Positions 1 through 7,532 are shown, counted from the stretch's first letter. The stretch is 14,187 nucleotides of DNA from JAKLKS01 sp964370855 (GCA_964370855.1 CAYJMF010000115.1:1-14187), one strand, 5' to 3'. The notes: generated by a model from the letters alone, not told the origin. A program made the numbers and translations.

Positions 1-54
1 GCCGAGAGAGGAGCCGCTAACTTGACGGCGATGTTACTTAGTTAGGAACGTCCC
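1..54. repeat. Partial palindromic element, GGGACGTTCC family (right arm only)
   Basis: The segment ends in AGGAACGTCCC (44-54), the inverse of the GGGACGTTCC tip found in the elements at 1045-1134 and 12192-12287. The tail GCCTTTC (56-62) after the tip is also found after the element at 12192-12287; 44-62 matches 12276-12294 with one difference. The AT-richer stretch 16-48 contrasts with the surrounding GC-rich DNA, as in the arms of the other elements. The matching left arm would lie before the window starts, so the boundary at base 1 is artificial. Confidence 0.6.
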
Positions 55-62
55 TGCCTTTC

Positions 63-92
63 TTTCACCGTGCGGTTCGTGGAGGCTATCTA
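63..92 (+). promoter_or_regulatory. Possible promoter for the desaturase gene
   Basis: TTTCAC (63-68) and TATCTA (87-92) are separated by 18 bases and lie about 45 bases before the TTG start. Both match sigma-70-type boxes only loosely. This is the least GC-rich gap between the palindrome and the gene, but there is no independent support. Confidence 0.25.
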
Positions 93-136
93 GGAGGGTT
101 CGGCGCATCGGAAAGTGGACGGATGGAGGGCAGAGG

Positions 137-1045
137 TTGAACAGCGTCGGACAGTCTCCCGCGACCGTCGCGCCCGCGCCCTCCACCACGGGTCGCTCCT
201 TCTCCGCGCCCCCCGCCGACGACGCGCCCGAGGAGATTCCTCCCTGGGAGCGGAGCTGGTTCTGGTGGCGGAAGGGGGAGTTCATGACCCTCTTCTGGAT
301 CGCCCTCATCCACGTCCTCGCCGTCCTCGGCGTCGTCCTCTTCCCGACCCCGGGCTGGACGGTGCTGGCCGTCTCCTGGGTGCTCATGTTCCTGGGCGGG
401 CTCGGCACCACCGTCGGCTACCACCGCTCCCTCGCCCACCTCTCCGTGCGGATGCGGGGGCCCGCCGAGGCCTTCTTCGTCTTCGCCGCCATCTTCAACG
501 GCTCCGGCTCCCCCGCCACCTGGGCCGCCAACCACCGCAAGCACCACGCCAACGCCGACAAGGACTCCGACATCTCGAGCCCCCGCCACGGCTTCTGGTG
601 GTCCCACCTCCGCTGGCTCTGGCAGGCCGACCAGGCCTCGGTGAAGCGCTGGGCCCCGGACCTCGACACCCCCTTCTACCGGTTCTTCACCCGCTGGCAG
701 TGGGCCATCCTCCTCGCGAGCCTGCTCGCCGGCGCCCCCCTCGGCTGGGCCGGCTTCTTCTGGATCGGCCCCGCGCGGCTCGTCTTCGCCCTCCACATGC
801 AGTGCTTCATCAACTCCATCGCCCACATGCGCCCCGAGACCGCCCCGGGGGACGACTCCAGCCAGAACATCGCCTGGCTCGGGTTCTTCCACTCCCTCCA
901 GGGCGAGAACTGGCACGGCAACCACCACGCCAAGCCCTGGTCCGCCCGCATCGGCTGGTCCTGGTGGCAGGTCGACCTCGGCTGGACCGCCATCCGCCTC
1001 ATGGAGATGACGGGCCTCGCCTGGAAGGTCAACCGCCCGAGGTAG
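137..1045 (+). CDS. Membrane fatty acid desaturase (acyl-CoA/acyl-lipid delta-9 type)
   Basis: This is a di-iron membrane desaturase that would introduce a cis double bond into a saturated fatty acyl chain, adjusting membrane fluidity. All three histidine boxes are present in a 302-residue protein: H96-x4-H101, H133-x2-H136-H137 (in NHRKHH) and H260-x2-H263-H264 (in WHGNHH). H220 and the N226/H230 region match further conserved metal-site positions of the delta-9 family. Hydrophobic segments lie at about 51-70, 74-92, 185-200 and 203-222, giving the usual arrangement with boxes on the cytoplasmic side. The start is TTG 137, chosen because GGAGGG (125-130) sits six bases upstream; the next in-frame ATG (281) would cut into the first membrane segment. 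The first 35 residues are Pro/Ala/Ser-rich and not part of the fold. Whether the substrate is acyl-CoA, acyl-ACP or a lipid cannot be seen. No ferredoxin or reductase partner is adjacent. The stop codon touches the palindrome at 1045. Confidence 0.9.
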   Translation: MNSVGQSPATVAPAPSTTGRSFSAPPADDAPEEIPPWERSWFWWRKGEFMTLFWIALIHVLAVLGVVLFPTPGWTVLAVSWVLMFLGGLGTTVGYHRSLAHLSVRMRGPAEAFFVFAAIFNGSGSPATWAANHRKHHANADKDSDISSPRHGFWWSHLRWLWQADQASVKRWAPDLDTPFYRFFTRWQWAILLASLLAGAPLGWAGFFWIGPARLVFALHMQCFINSIAHMRPETAPGDDSSQNIAWLGFFHSLQGENWHGNHHAKPWSARIGWSWWQVDLGWTAIRLMEMTGLAWKVNRPR

Positions 1046-1134
1046 GGGGACGTTCCTCACTTCGTCACTTACTTGTGGATAATTCCGGTGGCGGAGTTAT
1101 CCACAGGCAAGTGACGAAATGAGGAACGTCCCCC
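1045..1134. repeat. Inverted repeat with 38-nt arms, GGGACGTTCC family
   Basis: Left arm 1045-1082 and right arm 1097-1134 are inverted copies matching at 35 of 38 positions, around a 14-base loop (1083-1096). The three differences are all transitions. The outer tips are GGGGGACGTTCC and its inverse. The inner ends of the arms are TGTGGATAA (1074-1082) and TTATCCACA (1097-1105). The first base of the element is the last base of the desaturase TAG stop, and the element ends three bases before the likely ATG of the next gene, so it fills the whole intergenic gap. As RNA it would form a very long hairpin. It resembles REP/BIME-type mobile palindromes; a terminator role for the desaturase transcript is inferred. 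Confidence 0.9.
1074..1105. promoter_or_regulatory. Two opposed perfect DnaA-box 9-mers
   Basis: TTATCCACA (1097-1105, + strand) and its reverse complement TGTGGATAA (1074-1082) are both exact matches to the classical DnaA box consensus. They face each other across a 14-base loop at the centre of the palindrome. Because the second copy follows from the inverted repeat, there is only one independent match. No dnaA, dnaN, parAB, AT-rich unwinding region or further box cluster was seen, so this is not called an origin. DnaA binding or titration is possible but unproven. Confidence 0.4.
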
Positions 1135-1136
1135 CC

Positions 1137-2573
1137 ATGCGGAGCGACTGTCTCGTCGGCGGCGAGTGGATCCGGGCGCGGTCCGGGGCCGAGTCGGAGG
1201 TCCGCAACCCCGCCACGGACGCCGTGGTGGCGCGGGTGCCGCGGTGCGGCGCCGGGGAGGCGGCCGCCGCCGTCGAGGCCGCGGCCCGGGCGTTCCCCGC
1301 GTGGAGCGCGCTTCCGGCGCGGGATCGCGCGGGGCCGCTCCGGCGCATGGCCGCCCTCATGCTCGAGCGGCGCGAGGCGCTGGCGCGGATCATGACCCTC
1401 GAGCAGGGGAAGCCGCTCTCCGAGTCCCGGGGGGAGATCGCCTACGCCGCCTCCTTCCTCGAGGACGCCGCCGGCGAGGCGGTGCGGGTGCGAGGGGAGA
1501 CGGTCCCGGGCTCCTCGGCGGACCGGCGCATCCTCGTCCTCCGCCAGCCCGTGGGGGTCTCCGTCGCCATCACGCCGTGGAACTTCCCCGCCGCCATGAT
1601 CACCCGCAAGGTGGGCCCCGCCCTCGCCGCCGGGTGCACCTCCGTCGTGAAGCCGGCCTCCCTCACCCCCCTCTCCGCCCTCGCCCTCGGCGAGATCGGC
1701 CTCGAGGCCGGCCTCCCCCCGGGGGTCCTCAACGTCGTCACGGGCCCCGCCGGCGAGGTGGGGGAGGAGCTCCTCGCGAACCCCGGCGTGCGGAAGGTCT
1801 CCTTCACGGGGTCCACGGAGACCGGCCGGGTCCTCATGGCGAAGGCCGCGCGGAACATCCTCCGCCTCTCCCTCGAGCTCGGCGGCCACGCCCCCTTCCT
1901 CGTCTTCGACGACGCCGATCTCGACGCCGCCGTCGCCGGCGCCGTGGCGGCGAAGTTCCGCAACATGGGCCAGACCTGCATCTCCGCCAACCGCTTCCTC
2001 GTGCAGGAGGGGATCCACGACGCCTTCGTGGAGCGGTTCGCCGCCGCCGCCTCCGCGCTGCGCGTCGGCGACGGCCTCGTCGAGGGGGTCGCCCAGGGCC
2101 CCCTCGTGGACGACGCCGCCGTGGCGAAGGTGGAGGAGCACGTCGCCGACGCCCTCTCCGGCGGCGCCCGGCTCCTCTGCGGCGGGCGGCGAGTCCCCCA
2201 GGGGAAGGGGTACGCCGACCGCTTCTACGCCCCCACGGTTCTTGCCGGCGCCGGGCCGGGCATGAAGGCCTGGCGGGAGGAGACCTTCGGGCCCGTGGCC
2301 CCGGTACGCTCCTTCGGCACGGAGGAGGAGGCCGTGGCCGCCGCCAACGACACGGAGTACGGCCTCGCCGCCTACCTGTTCACCCGTGACGCCTCCCGCC
2401 TCCTCAGGGTGGCCGAGGCCCTGGAGTACGGCATCGTCGGCGCCAACGACGGAACCCCCTCCACGGCCCAGGCCCCCTTCGGCGGCATGAAGCAGTCGGG
2501 CCTCGGGCGGGAGGGGGGGCGGTGGGGGCTGGAGGAGTACCTGGAGGTGAAGTACGTGTCGTGGAGGATCTGA
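1137..2573 (+). CDS. gabD: NAD(P)-dependent succinate-semialdehyde dehydrogenase (GabD-like)
   Basis: The enzyme belongs to the aldehyde dehydrogenase superfamily and very probably oxidises succinate semialdehyde to succinate, the last step of the GABA shunt. The 478-residue length is typical. With numbering from ATG 1137, the visible active-site set is N149 (PWNF), K172 (VVKPAS), general base E247 (LELGG), nucleophile C281 (GQTC) and E382 (EETFGP). R157, R275 and S442 occupy the positions that bind the succinate semialdehyde carboxylate in human ALDH5A1, which supports the substrate. Motifs such as DDADLDAAV and KQSGLGREG are typical of GabD. The second cysteine of the GabD GQTCxC loop is serine here (GQTCIS). 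An in-frame ATG at 1119 would add MRNVPP, but those codons are the palindrome arm, so 1137 is preferred; AGGA (1122-1125) inside the arm is the only Shine-Dalgarno-like sequence. No gabT or GABA permease is adjacent. A related semialdehyde substrate such as glutarate semialdehyde remains possible. Confidence 0.85.
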   Translation: MRSDCLVGGEWIRARSGAESEVRNPATDAVVARVPRCGAGEAAAAVEAAARAFPAWSALPARDRAGPLRRMAALMLERREALARIMTLEQGKPLSESRGEIAYAASFLEDAAGEAVRVRGETVPGSSADRRILVLRQPVGVSVAITPWNFPAAMITRKVGPALAAGCTSVVKPASLTPLSALALGEIGLEAGLPPGVLNVVTGPAGEVGEELLANPGVRKVSFTGSTETGRVLMAKAARNILRLSLELGGHAPFLVFDDADLDAAVAGAVAAKFRNMGQTCISANRFLVQEGIHDAFVERFAAAASALRVGDGLVEGVAQGPLVDDAAVAKVEEHVADALSGGARLLCGGRRVPQGKGYADRFYAPTVLAGAGPGMKAWREETFGPVAPVRSFGTEEEAVAAANDTEYGLAAYLFTRDASRLLRVAEALEYGIVGANDGTPSTAQAPFGGMKQSGLGREGGRWGLEEYLEVKYVSWRI

Positions 2574-2584
2574 GGTCGTCCGGC

Positions 2585-2690
2585 GGGGATACGGTACCCG
2601 ACCCGATTCACCGGGGTTGACCTCGAGACTCCCGCCGGGCGGGTGCCCTTCGGCGAACCCCGATGAATCGGGTCGGGTACCGTATACCCC
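2585..2690. repeat. Inverted repeat with about 34-nt arms, GGTACCCGACCC family
   Basis: Left arm 2585-2618 and right arm 2656-2690 are inverted copies that differ by one inserted base and one C/T change. The shared core is ATACGGTACCCGACCCGATT. The 37-base loop contains a smaller hairpin, with CGCCG paired to CGGCG near 2633-2655. The element starts 12 bases after the aldehyde dehydrogenase stop and ends 84 bases before the kinase start. Its arm sequence is unrelated to the other palindromes in the window, but size, symmetry and position after a stop codon are the same. Confidence 0.9.
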
Positions 2691-2708
2691 TCCCCCCCTT
2701 CCCTCCCT

Positions 2709-2714
2709 TAGACT
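2709..2714 (+). promoter_or_regulatory. Possible -10 box for the hybrid kinase gene
   Basis: TAGACT lies 60 bases before the kinase ATG in an otherwise C-rich stretch, just past the palindrome at 2585-2690. No convincing -35 box stands 16-18 bases upstream. Similar TAG-containing hexamers occur before other genes here: TAGAAT at 9971 and TAGGCT at 12302. Confidence 0.2.
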
Positions 2715-2774
2715 CCTCCCGAGGGCCCCCGCAGGGGGGGCGCCCCGGCACCACGGGCACCGCGGATTCCGACC

Positions 2775-5705
2775 ATGGCTTCACCTCTGATCCTCCTGGT
2801 CGAGGACAACGCCGTCTTCCGGCGCTCCGCGCGCACCGCCCTCGAGGCGGGGGGATACACCGTCGCCGAGGCGAAGGACGGGAGCGAGGCCCTCGGCCTC
2901 GCCCGCGGCGACGCCCCCTGCCTCCTGCTCCTCGACACCACTCTGCCGGACTTCACGGCGCGGGATCTCCTCCGCAGGCTCCGCGCCCTCCCGGGGTGCG
3001 CCGACCTCCCCGCCGTGGCGATGCCCGGCCTCTTCGCCCGCCCCGAGGAGGAGGGCCTCACGGCGGCGGGCTTCGACGACTTCCTCGTGAAGCCCGTGGA
3101 CGGGGCGGTCCTGCTGGAGGTCGTCGCCTCCCACCTCGGCGCCGGGGCCGCCGCCCGGGGCAGGCCGGGCCGGGGGAGGCTCGTCCTCGTCGCCGACGAC
3201 GATCCCGACCACCGCGCCCTCGCCCGGATCCGCCTCACCCTGGCGGGCTTCGTCGTGGAGACCGCTTCCGACGGGCAGGAAGCCCTGGAGAAGGCCCGCG
3301 CCCGGGTCCCCGACGTCATCGCCAGCGACATCCTCATGCCGCGACTCGACGGCCTCGGCCTCTGCATGGCCGTCCGCCGCGACGCCGCCCTGCAGCAGGT
3401 GCCCGTGGTGCTCTTCTCCGGGAACTACCTCGAGAAGGCCGACCAGCGCCTCGCCCGCGACGCCGGCGCCACGGACTTCGTCATCCGCTCCGGGGAGATG
3501 AAGGAGCTCGTCGAGAAGATCGTCGAGAGGTCCGGCGGCGGGGCCGAGGCGCCGGCCCCCGCCTCACCGGAATCCGTCGAGACGGAGCGCCGCAACCGCG
3601 CCTCCCGCCAGCTCGAGCGGCAGGCCGCCCTCAACATCTCCCTCGCCCGCCGCTCCCGCCTGCAGGAGGCGCAGCTCTCCATCCTCGCCGCGGTCTCCGA
3701 GGGGCTGGCCGGGACGGGGGACCTCGACGCCGCGCTCCGCGAGGGCTTCGCCGGGGGCTTCGACGCCTGGGCCCTCTGCCCGGCGGCGCTGTTCACCCTC
3801 AACCGGAAGGGCCTTCCCGTCTTCCGGGCGCGGAGCGGCTGGACCGCGGAGGCGGAGCCCGCCCTGGAGGGCTTCCTCGGGCACCGGGAGTTCGCCGCCC
3901 GCGCCCTGGAGGGGGACGTCCCCCTGGTCCTCCGCCCGACGGGGGATCGCCGCGCGCCGGAGGACGACTTCCTCGACGTCGCCGGCGCCCGCTCGGCCCT
4001 GGTCGTGCCGCTGCGGGCGGCGCGGGTGCCCGTGGGCGTGCTCCTCCTCGCCTCCCCCAGGGACGACCTCGACGACGCGGAGGTGAAGTCCTTCGCCGTC
4101 ACCGTCGCCGGCCAGCTCGCCCAGGCCGTCTCCCTCGCAGCCGCGGCGGGGCGCCTCCGCTCGAGCGAGGAGCGCTACCGGGCCATCGTCGAGAACGCCA
4201 ACGACGCGCTCTTCCTTCTCGATCCCGGCGGCGAGGTGCTGGAGGTGAACCGGCGCGGGGAGGAGATCCTCGGGCGCTCCTCGGCGGAGATCGTCGGCCG
4301 CCGCCTGCGCGACTTCGCCTCCCCGGACGCTCCGGACACCGGGTGGCAGGGGCTCGAGCGCGTGCCCGCCGGCGAGCCGGTGCGGCTGGAGCCGGTGCAG
4401 GTGGGGCGGCCCGACGGGACCGGCGTGCCCGTGGAGCTCTCCGCCTCCCTCGTGCGGGCAGGGGGCCGGACCCTCCTGCTCGCCATCGCCCGGGACGTCT
4501 CCCGGCGGCGGGCCCTGGAGCGGCGCCTCTACATGGCCCAGAAGATGGAGGCCGTGGGCCAGCTCGCGGGGGGCATCGCCCACGACTTCAACAACCTCCT
4601 GATGGTGATCAACGGCTACGCGGAGATCCTCCTCGGCCGCACGGGGGAGGGGCGGCCCGGGCGGCGGGAGATGGAGGAGATCCTCCGGGCGGGGCAGAGG
4701 GCGGCGGCCCTGACGAGCCAGCTCCTCGGCTTCAGCCGGCGGCAGGTGGTGCGGCCGCGGGTCATGGACCTCCCCGCGGCGACGGGGGCCCTCGAGGAGG
4801 AGCTGCGCCGCCTCGCGGGGCCGGCGGCCGCCCTCTCCTTCCTCCACGCCGAGGGGCAGAAGCCGGTCAAGATCGACCCCGTGCAGTTCGAGCAGGTCCT
4901 GGTCCAGCTCGTGCTGAACGCCTCCGAGGCCCTCCCCGCGGGGGGCGGGACGGTGGCCGTCGAGACGGGGTCCGCGGACCTCGACGAGGCCTTCGTCGCC
5001 GCCAACGAGGGGGCGCGGGCCGGGCCCCACCTCTTCCTCTCCGTCCGGGACGAGGGGCGGGGCATGGACGAGGAGACGCTCTCCCGCTGCTTCGAGCCGT
5101 TCTTCTCGACGAAGGAGCCGGGCAAGGGCTCGGGCCTCGGCCTCGCCACGGTCTACGGGGTGGTGAAGCAGAACGACGGCTACGTCAGGGTCGAGAGCGG
5201 GCCGGGGAAGGGGACGCGGGTCACCGTCTACCTGCCGCCCGTGGAGCCGGTGGAGGCGACGCCGGGGGTCGCCCGGGCGCCGGCGGGGGGGGCCGGCGGG
5301 CCGGCGGCGGCCACGGCGAAGGAAGGGGCGGGCACCGTCCTCGTCATCGAGGACGAGTGGGCGGTGCGCACCCTCGTGCACCAGGTGCTGCGCGGCGCCG
5401 GGTACGCCGTCCTCCAGGCGGAGTCCGGGGAGGACGCGCTGGAACTGGCCATGAAGCACGGGGCGCCCATCGACCTCGTCCTCTCCGACGTCGTCATGAA
5501 GGGGATGGGGGGGCGGGAGACGGTGAAGCGGCTGCGGGCGGAGCGGCCGGGGCTGAAGGCGCTCTTCATGTCCGGGTACTCCTACGACGCCCTCGTCTTC
5601 GACGAGGGGGCGGAGCTGGGGGAGGAGTTCCTGCCGAAACCGTTCTCCACGGAGGAGTTGCTGCTGCGCGTGGAAGGCATCCTGCGGCCGGCCCCGAAGC
5701 GGTGA
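2775..5705 (+). CDS. Hybrid sensor histidine kinase, REC-REC-GAF-PAS-HisKA-HATPase-REC
   Basis: This is a 976-residue two-component phosphorelay protein without signal peptide or membrane segment, so it should act in the cytoplasm. Domains in order: REC1 about 4-120 (D54, K106), REC2 136-250 (acceptor D185, S215), GAF-like 295-455, PAS 463-580, HisKA 587-655 with phospho-acceptor H603 in IAHDFNN, HATPase 700-822 (N715, DEGRGM 759-764, FEPFF 773-777, GKGSGLGLA 783-791), a Gly/Ala/Pro linker, and REC3 854-972 (E859, D860, D905, S933, K955). REC3 and the kinase core keep every key residue. REC1 has proline (P84) at the conserved Ser/Thr switch, and REC2 has arginine (R238) near the conserved Lys position, so the two N-terminal receivers may work atypically. 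The HDFNNLL H-box and C-terminal receiver are typical of large soluble hybrid kinases in Myxococcota and Planctomycetota. No output regulator is adjacent, so input and target are unknown. The ATG lacks a clear Shine-Dalgarno sequence. The stop codon overlaps the next palindrome. Confidence 0.92.
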   Translation: MASPLILLVEDNAVFRRSARTALEAGGYTVAEAKDGSEALGLARGDAPCLLLLDTTLPDFTARDLLRRLRALPGCADLPAVAMPGLFARPEEEGLTAAGFDDFLVKPVDGAVLLEVVASHLGAGAAARGRPGRGRLVLVADDDPDHRALARIRLTLAGFVVETASDGQEALEKARARVPDVIASDILMPRLDGLGLCMAVRRDAALQQVPVVLFSGNYLEKADQRLARDAGATDFVIRSGEMKELVEKIVERSGGGAEAPAPASPESVETERRNRASRQLERQAALNISLARRSRLQEAQLSILAAVSEGLAGTGDLDAALREGFAGGFDAWALCPAALFTLNRKGLPVFRARSGWTAEAEPALEGFLGHREFAARALEGDVPLVLRPTGDRRAPEDDFLDVAGARSALVVPLRAARVPVGVLLLASPRDDLDDAEVKSFAVTVAGQLAQAVSLAAAAGRLRSSEERYRAIVENANDALFLLDPGGEVLEVNRRGEEILGRSSAEIVGRRLRDFASPDAPDTGWQGLERVPAGEPVRLEPVQVGRPDGTGVPVELSASLVRAGGRTLLLAIARDVSRRRALERRLYMAQKMEAVGQLAGGIAHDFNNLLMVINGYAEILLGRTGEGRPGRREMEEILRAGQRAAALTSQLLGFSRRQVVRPRVMDLPAATGALEEELRRLAGPAAALSFLHAEGQKPVKIDPVQFEQVLVQLVLNASEALPAGGGTVAVETGSADLDEAFVAANEGARAGPHLFLSVRDEGRGMDEETLSRCFEPFFSTKEPGKGSGLGLATVYGVVKQNDGYVRVESGPGKGTRVTVYLPPVEPVEATPGVARAPAGGAGGPAAATAKEGAGTVLVIEDEWAVRTLVHQVLRGAGYAVLQAESGEDALELAMKHGAPIDLVLSDVVMKGMGGRETVKRLRAERPGLKALFMSGYSYDALVFDEGAELGEEFLPKPFSTEELLLRVEGILRPAPKR

Positions 5706-5822
5706 ACGACAGCAGCAGAACGGTGTCAGACACCTATTTGCTGCGGCGGGAACCCCACGCTCGAGCGAGAGGTTCAGCGCCGCAGCAAATAGGTGTCTGA
5801 CACCGTTCTGCTGCTGTCGTTC
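5704..5822. repeat. Inverted repeat with perfect 45-nt arms, GGTGTCAGACACC family
   Basis: Arms 5704-5748 and 5778-5822 are perfect inverted copies. Each contains AGCAGCAGAACGG followed by CAGACACCTAT, that is the 13-base self-palindrome GGTGTCAGACACC (or its inverse) near the middle, and a CTGCGGCG inner end. The 29-base loop has a further GAACC/GGTTC stem (5750-5754 with 5771-5775). The left arm begins inside the TGA stop of the kinase gene (5703-5705). A second member lies at 7533-7636. No T-run follows the right arm, so if it terminates transcription it is not of the classical Rho-independent form. Confidence 0.95.
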
Positions 5823-5889
5823 CGCCACGGTTCCGTCACGGCGGCCGGGTTCCGGGAACTTTTCCGGTGCGGGGTCCGTCCATGAGGGA

Positions 5890-7530
5890 ATGACCACCCC
5901 GACCGGACGCGCCGCCGCGCTGGCCTCCCTCCTCCTCCTCGCCGCCTGCGCCGACGGGGCGCGATCCGGGGCCGGGGGCCCGCCCCCCGCCCCCGGGCGC
6001 CTCGCCCGCGCCTACGATGCCGGGGCCGCCCTCCCCCTCCCCGGTTCCGCGGCTCCGAAGGCGGAGGCGGCGGACCCCTACGCCTCCCTCCGCGCCCCCG
6101 CCGAGACCCCCTCCACGGAGCAGTATGCCCGCATCGAGGAGAACCCCTTCCTCAGGGCCGACCGCAACCCCCTCTCCACCTTCGCCACGGACGTGGACAC
6201 GGCCTCCTACGCCGTGGTCCGCCGCTTCCTCGGCGAGGGGCGCCTGCCGCCCCCCGGGGCGGTGCGCATCGAGGAGCTGGTCAACTACTTCCCCTACGAC
6301 TACGCCCCCCCCTCGGGAGGGGAGCCCTTCGCCGTCCACGTGGACGCCGCCGCCTGCCCCTGGAAGCCGGGCCACAGGCTCGTGCGGGTCGGGCTCAAGG
6401 GGAGGACCTTCGACGAGGAGGAGCGCCCCGCGGCCAACCTGGTCTTCCTCGTGGACGTCTCCGGGTCCATGAAGTCGGCGGACAAGCTCCCGCTCCTCAA
6501 GCGGTCCCTCGGCCTCCTGGCGGAGAGGCTGGAGGCGAGGGACCGGGTCGCCATGGTCGTCTACGCCGGCGCCTCGGGCCTCGCCCTCCCCTCGACGCCG
6601 GGGGACCGGAGGGAGGAGATCGCCGCGGCCCTGGAGCGCCTCGAGGCGGGGGGCTCCACCAACGGGGGGGCGGGGCTCCGCCTCGCCTACGCCGTCGCGA
6701 CGGAGAACTTCATCAAGGGGGGGACCAACCGGGTCCTCCTGTGCACCGACGGGGACTTCAACGTCGGGACCACGAGCAACGACGAGCTGGTGGGCCTCGT
6801 GGAGGAGAAGCGGGAGGGGGGCGTGTTCCTCTCCGTGCTCGGCTTCGGCACCGGGAACTACAAGGACGACCGCCTCGAGTCCATCGCCGACAGGGGGAAC
6901 GGGAACTACTCCTACGTGGACTGCCTCGCCGAGGGGAGGAAGGTCCTCGTCGAGCAGGCCGGGGGGACGCTCCACGTCATCGCGAAGGACGTGAAGATCC
7001 AGGTCGAGTTCAACCCCGTGCGGGTGGCCGGCTACCGGCTCCTCGGCTACGAGAACCGCGTCATGGCGAACCGGGACTTCCGGGACGACCGCAAGGACGC
7101 CGGCGAGATCGGCGCGGGCCACACCGTCACGGCGCTCTACGAGATCGTCCCCGCGGGGCAGCCCGTGCCGGGGCCCGAGGAGCCGGGGCTCAAGTACCAG
7201 GAGACCCGCCCCGCCCCCGAGGCCGCGGGCCCGGAACTGCTCACGGTCCGCCTGCGCTGGAAGGCCCCCGACGGCGATGCCGCCATGGAAGCCACGGAGC
7301 GGGAGTTCCCCCTCGTGGACCGCGATGCCGCCTTCGCCGAGGCCGACCCGGAGTTCCGCTTCGCCGCGGCGGTGGCCTGCTTCGGGATGGTGCTCCGGAA
7401 CTCGGAGCACCGTGCTTCGGCGGACTTCGATACCGTGCTGGAGCTCGGCACCGGCGCGACGGGGCCCGACCCCGGCGGGTGGCGCCACGAGTTTCTCGGC
7501 CTCGCGGCGAGGGCGCGCGCGCTGCGGTAG
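5890..7530 (+). CDS. yfbK: YfbK-family von Willebrand factor A lipoprotein
   Basis: The 546-residue product is a predicted surface or periplasmic lipoprotein with a metal-dependent VWA fold. A signal peptide ends in the lipobox LAAC, with C20 as the lipidated residue, followed by a Gly/Pro/Ala-rich linker to about 75. The YfbK N-terminal region follows (FATDVDTASYAVVRRFL, RIEELVNYFPY, about 95-172). The VWA domain spans about 181-355 with an intact MIDAS: D189-x-S191-x-S193, T257 and D287 (TDGDFN). The C-terminal YfbK domain runs from about 370 (EFNP, GYENR, DAGEIGAGHTVTALYEIVP) to the end. Lengths and domain order match the family. Its biochemical role is not established in general; protein-protein adhesion or assembly through the MIDAS metal is the usual inference. 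The ATG at 5890 follows GAGGG by one base, a tight spacing, but it gives the only good signal peptide. The gene stands alone between two members of the same palindrome family. Confidence 0.9.
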   Translation: MTTPTGRAAALASLLLLAACADGARSGAGGPPPAPGRLARAYDAGAALPLPGSAAPKAEAADPYASLRAPAETPSTEQYARIEENPFLRADRNPLSTFATDVDTASYAVVRRFLGEGRLPPPGAVRIEELVNYFPYDYAPPSGGEPFAVHVDAAACPWKPGHRLVRVGLKGRTFDEEERPAANLVFLVDVSGSMKSADKLPLLKRSLGLLAERLEARDRVAMVVYAGASGLALPSTPGDRREEIAAALERLEAGGSTNGGAGLRLAYAVATENFIKGGTNRVLLCTDGDFNVGTTSNDELVGLVEEKREGGVFLSVLGFGTGNYKDDRLESIADRGNGNYSYVDCLAEGRKVLVEQAGGTLHVIAKDVKIQVEFNPVRVAGYRLLGYENRVMANRDFRDDRKDAGEIGAGHTVTALYEIVPAGQPVPGPEEPGLKYQETRPAPEAAGPELLTVRLRWKAPDGDAAMEATEREFPLVDRDAAFAEADPEFRFAAAVACFGMVLRNSEHRASADFDTVLELGTGATGPDPGGWRHEFLGLAARARALR

Positions 7531-7532
7531 CA

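Noticed and set aside
34..62. Peptide RKAGTFLT seen in minus-strand frames at both 34-62 and 12266-12294
   Set aside because: It is only the translation of the shared repeat tip and tail AGGAACGTCCC-GCCTTTC.
1045..1134. Replication origin
   Set aside because: There is only one independent DnaA-box match duplicated by symmetry, with no box cluster, no AT-rich unwinding element, and no replication genes nearby.
2585..2690. Small reading frames beginning MNRVGYRIP on both strands
   Set aside because: They are created by the palindrome arms and run into gabD antisense or out of frame through the kinase gene. The identical starts come from the inverted repeat, not from paralogous genes.
3564..5897. 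Very long open frame on the minus strand opposite the hybrid kinase (777 codons)
   Set aside because: In DNA this GC-rich, frames opposite real genes lack stops. The translation is rich in Gly, Arg, Pro, Glu and His, with no domain, while the plus strand encodes a complete kinase with all motifs. Similar shadows opposite the desaturase, gabD, yfbK, protease-TPR and dauA genes were dropped for the same reason.
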